From NCBI RefSeq assembly GCF_001514115.1, contig NZ_KQ948465.1, forward strand, positions 143,562 through 207,561: a stretch of 64,000 nt of DNA. The letters run 5' to 3'. Below are positions 60,667 to 64,000 of the stretch, one piece after another; the first letter of the stretch is position 1; each line of letters opens with the position of its first letter. A program made the translations under genes and the position numbers. A model generated the notes under the pieces. It searched no databases and was not told the origin of the DNA. It worked only from the letters and a program-made list of their open reading frames with translations. This stretch comes from Streptomyces olivochromogenes. GTDB lineage: Bacteria; Actinomycetota; Actinomycetes; Streptomycetales; Streptomycetaceae.

Positions 60667-60846
60667 TCAGTTCTTGGCCCCGTCGGCGATCCACGTCATG
60701 AAGTCGCCGATGGACCGGGCGGCGGTCGAAATGCCCTCGAACCCTATCTGGACGTAATCGGCCGCCTTCGCCGGATCCGTGATGATCACGTAGAGCGCGA
60801 AGACCACGAGTATGTAGACGGCGATCTTCTTCGAATTCACCGCCAT
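60667..60846 (-). CDS. Small membrane protein of unknown function
   Basis: 59 residues from ATG 60846, which has GGGGAGG at good spacing. One hydrophobic segment (about 7-21, IAVYILVVFALYVII) is followed by an amphipathic region (TDPAKAADYVQIGFEGISTA, RSIGDFMTWIADGAKN). The frame further upstream (to 60957) runs through the spacer and is not supported. No known family. It lies between the Dabb gene and tRNA-Ser(CGA) on the same strand. Confidence 0.7.
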   Translation of the reverse strand: MAVNSKKIAVYILVVFALYVIITDPAKAADYVQIGFEGISTAARSIGDFMTWIADGAKN

Positions 60847-60958
60847 CGCGGCCTCCCCTGTGACTGCTGGGCCCCCTGTGCCGGCGGCGAGTGTAACCTT
60901 CACCCCACTTTTTTTTGGACCAACGGCCCGCTGGCCGAAGTCCTTTGCCGTACGCACG

Positions 60959-60986
60959 AAGGGCCCCGTCTTGCGACGAGGCCCTT
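60959..60986 (-). terminator. Terminator after tRNA-Ser(CGA)
   Basis: AAGGGCC-CCGTC pairs with GACGAGGCCCTT as a near-perfect hairpin, 7 bp past the tRNA 3' end on the minus strand. Confidence 0.7.
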
Positions 60987-60992
60987 CTCAAG

Positions 60993-61077
60993 CGGTAGCG
61001 GAGGGATTTGAACCCTCGGTGACTTGCGCCACACTCGCTTTCGAGGCGAGCTCCTTCGGCCGCTCGGACACGCTACC
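60993..61077 (-). tRNA. tRNA-Ser (anticodon CGA)
   Basis: 85 nt on the minus strand: acceptor GGTAGCG/CGCTACC with discriminator G, loop CTCGAAA giving CGA, a long variable arm, and T arm GAGGGTTCAAATCCCTC. No CCA is encoded. It lies between the small membrane protein gene and tadA, as in other streptomycetes. Confidence 0.95.
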
Positions 61078-61139
61078 GAGGGAGACCCTACCCCAAGGTG
61101 GGCCGTGGTCTGAAATCCGTTTCCCGTCGCCCCCTGGAG

Positions 61140-61640
61140 TCAGCGGTCGCGGAAGAAACGCGTGAGCAGACTCGCGCACTCGTCCTCGAGTACGCCCCCG
61201 ATCACCTCGGGGCGGTGGTTGAGCCGGCGATCGCGTACGAGGTCCCAGACGGAACCGACGGCGCCCGCCTTCTCGTCGCGGGCACCGTAGACCACCCGGT
61301 CCACCCGGGACTGGACGAGCGCGCCCGCGCACATCGCGCAGGGCTCCAGGGTGACGACGAGCGTGCAGCCGGTCAGCCGCCACTCGCCGAGGCGCTGGGC
61401 GGCCCCGCGGATCGCGAGCACCTCGGCGTGCGCCGTCGGGTCGCCCGTGGCCTCGCGTTCGTTGTGTCCGGTCGCGAGCACCGTCGTACCGTCCGTGGAC
61501 AGCACGACGGCGCCGACGGGAACATCCCCGCCCTGGACGGCCCGGTGGGCCTCGTCCAGGGCGAGCCGCATCGCGGCCCGCCAGCGGTCGCGTACCGGAT
61601 CTGCCGGATCTGCTGGAAAGGTCTCTTTTGTCGGGCTCAC
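61140..61640 (-). CDS. tadA: tRNA-specific adenosine deaminase TadA
   Basis: 166 residues of the cytidine-deaminase fold. The zinc ligands are His71 (TAHAEVLAIRGAA, with catalytic Glu73), Cys101 and Cys104 (PCAMCAGAL). It converts A34 to inosine in tRNA-Arg(ACG), whose gene is at 34600 here. The GTG start gives a 23-residue tail before the core; MRLALDEAHRA is a possible later start. The acidic companion gene lies 106 bp upstream on the same strand, and tRNA-Ser(CGA) 62 bp downstream. Confidence 0.93.
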   Translation of the reverse strand: MSPTKETFPADPADPVRDRWRAAMRLALDEAHRAVQGGDVPVGAVVLSTDGTTVLATGHNEREATGDPTAHAEVLAIRGAAQRLGEWRLTGCTLVVTLEPCAMCAGALVQSRVDRVVYGARDEKAGAVGSVWDLVRDRRLNHRPEVIGGVLEDECASLLTRFFRDR

Positions 61641-61746
61641 CCGGGAAATCTATCGGGCTCGCCAGGGAAACCGCCTCCCCCGGAACCGCGGGAGCCGGGT
61701 CCTGCCTTCCGGGTCGGGTCCTGGGGCCCGTCCGGCTGATCAGGCC

Positions 61747-62292
61747 CTAGCGGACGGTCTCCAGGACCTCTGCCGCTCCCAGGGCTTCGGCGATCGTGCT
61801 GAGCGCGTCGCCTTCGTCCAGGGCGAGCAGTTCCTTCTCGCTCACACCGAGGTCGGCGAGGATCTCGCGGTCCCCGACGGGGCTGTGCGAGACGATCTCG
61901 CCGGAGACGCTCTCCTCCTCCTCGTCGTCCTCGGAGTCGTTTGCGTCGTCGGGTTCACCGTCCTCGGTGCCGTCCAGGTCGAGGGAGTCCAGGTCGGCGT
62001 CGTCGTCGCCGGGCTCCCGTCCTAGTAGTTCGTCCGTGAGCAGGATCTCGCCGTACGAACTGCGGGCAGCGGCTGCGGCGTCCGAGACGTAGATGCGAGG
62101 GTCCTCCTCACCGTCCACGCGGACGACGCCGAACCACGCGTCCTCCTGCTCGATGAGTACGAGCACCGTGTCCTCCTCCGAGGCTTCACGGGCCAGATCG
62201 GTCAGATCCGACAGGGTCTCCACATCGTCGAGCTCTGTGTCGCTCGCTTCCCACCCGTCTTCGGTGCGCGCGAGCAGTGCGGCGAAGTACAC
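61747..62292 (-). CDS. tRNA adenosine deaminase-associated acidic protein
   Basis: 181 residues from GTG 62292, chosen because GGGAGAG sits just upstream; ATG 62313 is the alternative. The N-terminal half (about 1-85, YFAALLARTEDGWEASDTEL, VLVLIEQEDAWFGVVRVDGE) is a compact domain. Residues about 95-130 are extremely acidic (DDDADLDSLDLDGTEDGEPD and onwards). The last 40 residues form a small helical domain (DLGVSEKELLALDEGDAL). The name comes from its constant linkage to tadA in actinobacteria. The biochemical role is unproven. Confidence 0.85.
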   Translation of the reverse strand: MYFAALLARTEDGWEASDTELDDVETLSDLTDLAREASEEDTVLVLIEQEDAWFGVVRVDGEEDPRIYVSDAAAAARSSYGEILLTDELLGREPGDDDADLDSLDLDGTEDGEPDDANDSEDDEEEESVSGEIVSHSPVGDREILADLGVSEKELLALDEGDALSTIAEALGAAEVLETVR

Positions 62293-62579
62293 CGTGACTC
62301 TCCCACTGGTCATAGGCGTGCCGGTTGGGGGTCCCCCCGGCGGAGGTCGATTGGGCGGGGAGTGCTGCTCCGAGACCCCACCCACTCGGAATCGTGGCAG
62401 AAACAGAGCGTTCAGGGGACGTCTTCGGCCTGCTGTGTCTGCCTCTTTTGATCGCTAACAGCGGATCGTACGCGGCCCTCGGCGTCGTGTGTGCATGTCC
62501 CCGCTCTCACGGCGTGGGCGGACCACCAAGGAGCTACCGAAGGAGTACCAAGGGACTACCAAGGGAGCTACCGACGGAG

Positions 62580-62879
62580 CTACCAACGGAAGGTGCGCAT
62601 GCGCATGGCGTGACGGAGGCGGGCGACCTTGGCGCGGCGGGGCTGGACACGGTCGCGCAGCTCGCGCGCCTCGGTCAGGTCCCGGAGGAACTGGGCCCGG
62701 CGCCGTCGGCGCTCGGCGTCCGTCTCCGGCTGCCCGATCCGTTCGGCCTGTTCGGCCTGTTCGGACCGTTCGGCCCGTTCGGATTGTTCGACGCGGCGAA
62801 GTCGTCCCGTCCGTTCGGCCCTCTCGGCTCGTCCGAGTCGGTTCAGCTGCTCCGGGGACTCCTTTTCCCGGTCCGGCAT
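62580..62879 (-). CDS. Small Arg/Glu-rich coiled-coil protein of unknown function
   Basis: 99 residues. The first 55 are a run of charged heptad-like repeats (RAERAERTGRLRRVEQSERA, ERSEQAEQAERIG), coded by a repeated TTCGG(C/A)C(T/C)GT sequence on the plus strand. The last 45 (RRRRAQFLRDLTEARELRDR, VQPRRAKVARLRHAMRMRTF) are strongly basic and look conserved. No known family. It may bind nucleic acid by charge, which is inference. Divergent from upp across 96 bp. Confidence 0.7.
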   Translation of the reverse strand: MPDREKESPEQLNRLGRAERAERTGRLRRVEQSERAERSEQAEQAERIGQPETDAERRRRRAQFLRDLTEARELRDRVQPRRAKVARLRHAMRMRTFRW

Positions 62880-62975
62880 AGGCCCACCACCCCAGGTACG
62901 TCCCTACCGCCTTCCCTCTGACGGGCGGTTTGATGCCAGCGCGAGGGACACGGGGGCACGGCTACTGTTATGGGC

Positions 62976-63611
62976 ATGCGTCTCCACGTCGTCGACCACC
63001 CCCTGGTCGCCCATAAGCTCACCACCCTGCGCGACCGGCGCACCGACTCCGCGACCTTCCGGCGGCTCGCCGACGAGCTGGTCACCCTGCTCGCCTACGA
63101 GGCCACCCGGGACGTGCGCACCGAGCAGGTCGACATCGTGACCCCGGTCGCCGCCACCACGGGCGTCAAGCTGTCCTACCCGCGCCCGCTGGTCGTGCCG
63201 ATCCTGCGTGCGGGCCTCGGCATGCTCGACGGCATGGTGCGGCTGCTGCCGACCGCCGAGGTGGGCTTCCTGGGCATGGTGCGCGACGAGGAGACGCTCC
63301 AGGCGTCCACGTACGCGACCCGCATGCCGGACGACCTCTCCGGGCGCCAGGTCTACGTCCTCGACCCGATGCTGGCCACCGGCGGCACGCTCGTCGCGGC
63401 GATCCAGGAGCTGATCAAGCGCGGCGCCGACGACGTCACCGCCGTCGTGCTGCTCGCCGCCCCGGAGGGCGTCGAGGTCATGGAGCGCGAGCTCGCGGGC
63501 ACGCCGGTGACGGTCGTGACCGCGTCGGTCGACGAACGGCTCAACGAGCACGGTTACATCGTGCCGGGGCTGGGCGACGCGGGGGACCGGATGTACGGCG
63601 CGGCCGAGTAG
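62976..63611 (+). CDS. upp: Uracil phosphoribosyltransferase
   Basis: 211 residues from ATG 62976, where homologues start (MRLHVVDHPLVAHK); an ATG two codons earlier is possible. It makes UMP from uracil and PRPP for pyrimidine salvage. The PRPP-binding motif VYVLDPMLATGGT and the C-terminal uracil site (YIVPGLGDAGDRMYG) are intact. It has no clear ribosome site and may be translated from a short leader. The next gene converges from the right. Confidence 0.96.
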   Translation: MRLHVVDHPLVAHKLTTLRDRRTDSATFRRLADELVTLLAYEATRDVRTEQVDIVTPVAATTGVKLSYPRPLVVPILRAGLGMLDGMVRLLPTAEVGFLGMVRDEETLQASTYATRMPDDLSGRQVYVLDPMLATGGTLVAAIQELIKRGADDVTAVVLLAAPEGVEVMERELAGTPVTVVTASVDERLNEHGYIVPGLGDAGDRMYGAAE

Positions 63612-63795
63612 GTTCCCGCACCCGCGCGGGACCAGTCACGGTCCTACGCGACCGCCGCGGCCCTACAGGCCCCAGTCGTCCCTCGGGCCCTCAGCGGCCT
63701 TGCCGGGGCCATCCAGGGGGCAGGGGCCCAGCGGTCGGTTCCCAGGTCGGTTCCGAGGTCGGTTCCGAACGAATCAGTGAATCAGCGGTCTCATG

Positions 63796-63834
63796 AAGGC
63801 TGTCGGCGGTCCCTACGGGGCTGCCGACAGCCTT
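63796..63834. terminator. Bidirectional hairpin between upp and the LytR-C-like gene
   Basis: AAGGCTGTCGGC (63796-63807) pairs exactly with GCCGACAGCCTT (63823-63834). Confidence 0.75.
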
Positions 63835-63841
63835 CGTAGGT

Positions 63842-64000
63842 TCAGCAGCTCTTCGGAGAGGCGGACGCGGCCGGCCGGGGCCCGGACAGGGTGGCCAGGG
63901 CCTTGTCGGCGTCCTCCTTCTTCGTGAGGCTCTTGAAGGCGGTGCCGATGATCAGGTCGACCCGGTCGGCCTGGGCGCGGCCGTCCGTCTTCACCTCGGC
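63842..64000 (-). CDS. LytR C-terminal domain-like protein (3' end only)
   Basis: Only the last 52 codons are in the window, read from 64000 down to the TGA at 63842-63844. They give RVDLIIGTAFKSLTKKEDAD followed by a short Pro/Ala/Ser tail ending KSC. The DLIIGTAFKSL pattern with a following helix is typical of the end of streptomycete proteins with a LytR_C domain, usually small membrane-anchored envelope proteins. The rest lies beyond the window. Confidence 0.5.
   Translation of the reverse strand, partial: AEVKTDGRAQADRVDLIIGTAFKSLTKKEDADKALATLSGPRPAASASPKSC

Overview
The window is high-GC actinobacterial chromosome, almost certainly a Streptomyces core region. The codon use, the start-site style (GTG and ATG starts behind GGAGG-type ribosome binding sites), the SigB-like sigma pair sigN-sigF, the tRNA-Ser/tadA/upp neighbourhood and the many streptomycete-type families all agree. 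A perfect parS sequence at 29162-29177 fits a position within reach of oriC. No rRNA, CRISPR array or replication origin was seen.

Layout. 1-11.2 kb is ordinary chromosome: a MocR-type regulator (cut by the window edge), aminopeptidase P, a GAF-SpoIIE phosphatase-like protein, a degenerate prim-pol protein, a SEC-C/DUF5926 protein, an anti-sigma-type ATPase, a glycerophosphodiesterase and an HtrA-like protease. 11.2-18.65 kb is an accessory island built on tRNA-Ser(UGA): two decayed tRNA-Ser copies (11.24-11.36 kb), an intact tRNA-Ser (14023-14109), and a 57-bp exact copy of its 3' part at 18585-18641. The latter two are attL and attR of a decayed 4.5-kb integrated element, which holds two integrase 3' fragments, a HAD pseudogene, an ArsI-like fragment, a WxL-like secreted pair and a transposase tail. 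19-21.5 kb carries a VOC protein, a catalytically plausible prim-pol protein and a small Asn/Gln/Ser-rich secreted protein.

21.7-26.5 kb is a tightly coupled five-gene operon (two acyl-CoA dehydrogenases, MaoC-DUF35, MaoC, thiolase-like) with the composition of the mycobacterial igr/ChsE-ChsH-Ltp2 steroid side-chain operon, lacking the P450. It is followed by an ECF sigma factor of the SigE family and an acyl-CoA ligase. 29.2-33.4 kb is a giant PAS/kinase-like/receiver protein whose kinase motifs are degraded. 33.5-42.9 kb is a mosaic: SSI-type protease inhibitor, tRNA-Ser(GCU), tRNA-Arg(ACG), a Gly-rich RTX-like secreted protein, a BRO-N protein with heptad repeats, MarR, DUF2797, an ABM-type monooxygenase and an amidohydrolase.

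43.1-49.4 kb is one operon, OmpR regulator - sensor kinase - GT2/GtrA fusion - GT39 transferase, ended by an 18-bp-stem terminator; it looks like a self-contained envelope-glycosylation unit with its own two-component control. 49.5-56.4 kb holds two drug-efflux-type MFS systems with local regulators (MFS plus TetR; MarR plus MFS). The second MFS is fused to three carboxypeptidase-regulatory-like domains and is followed by a YceI protein with the same kind of domain. 57-64 kb returns to core genes: a lipoprotein, sigN, sigF, a Dabb protein, tRNA-Ser(CGA), tadA with its acidic companion, upp, and the 3' end of a LytR-C-like gene at the right edge.
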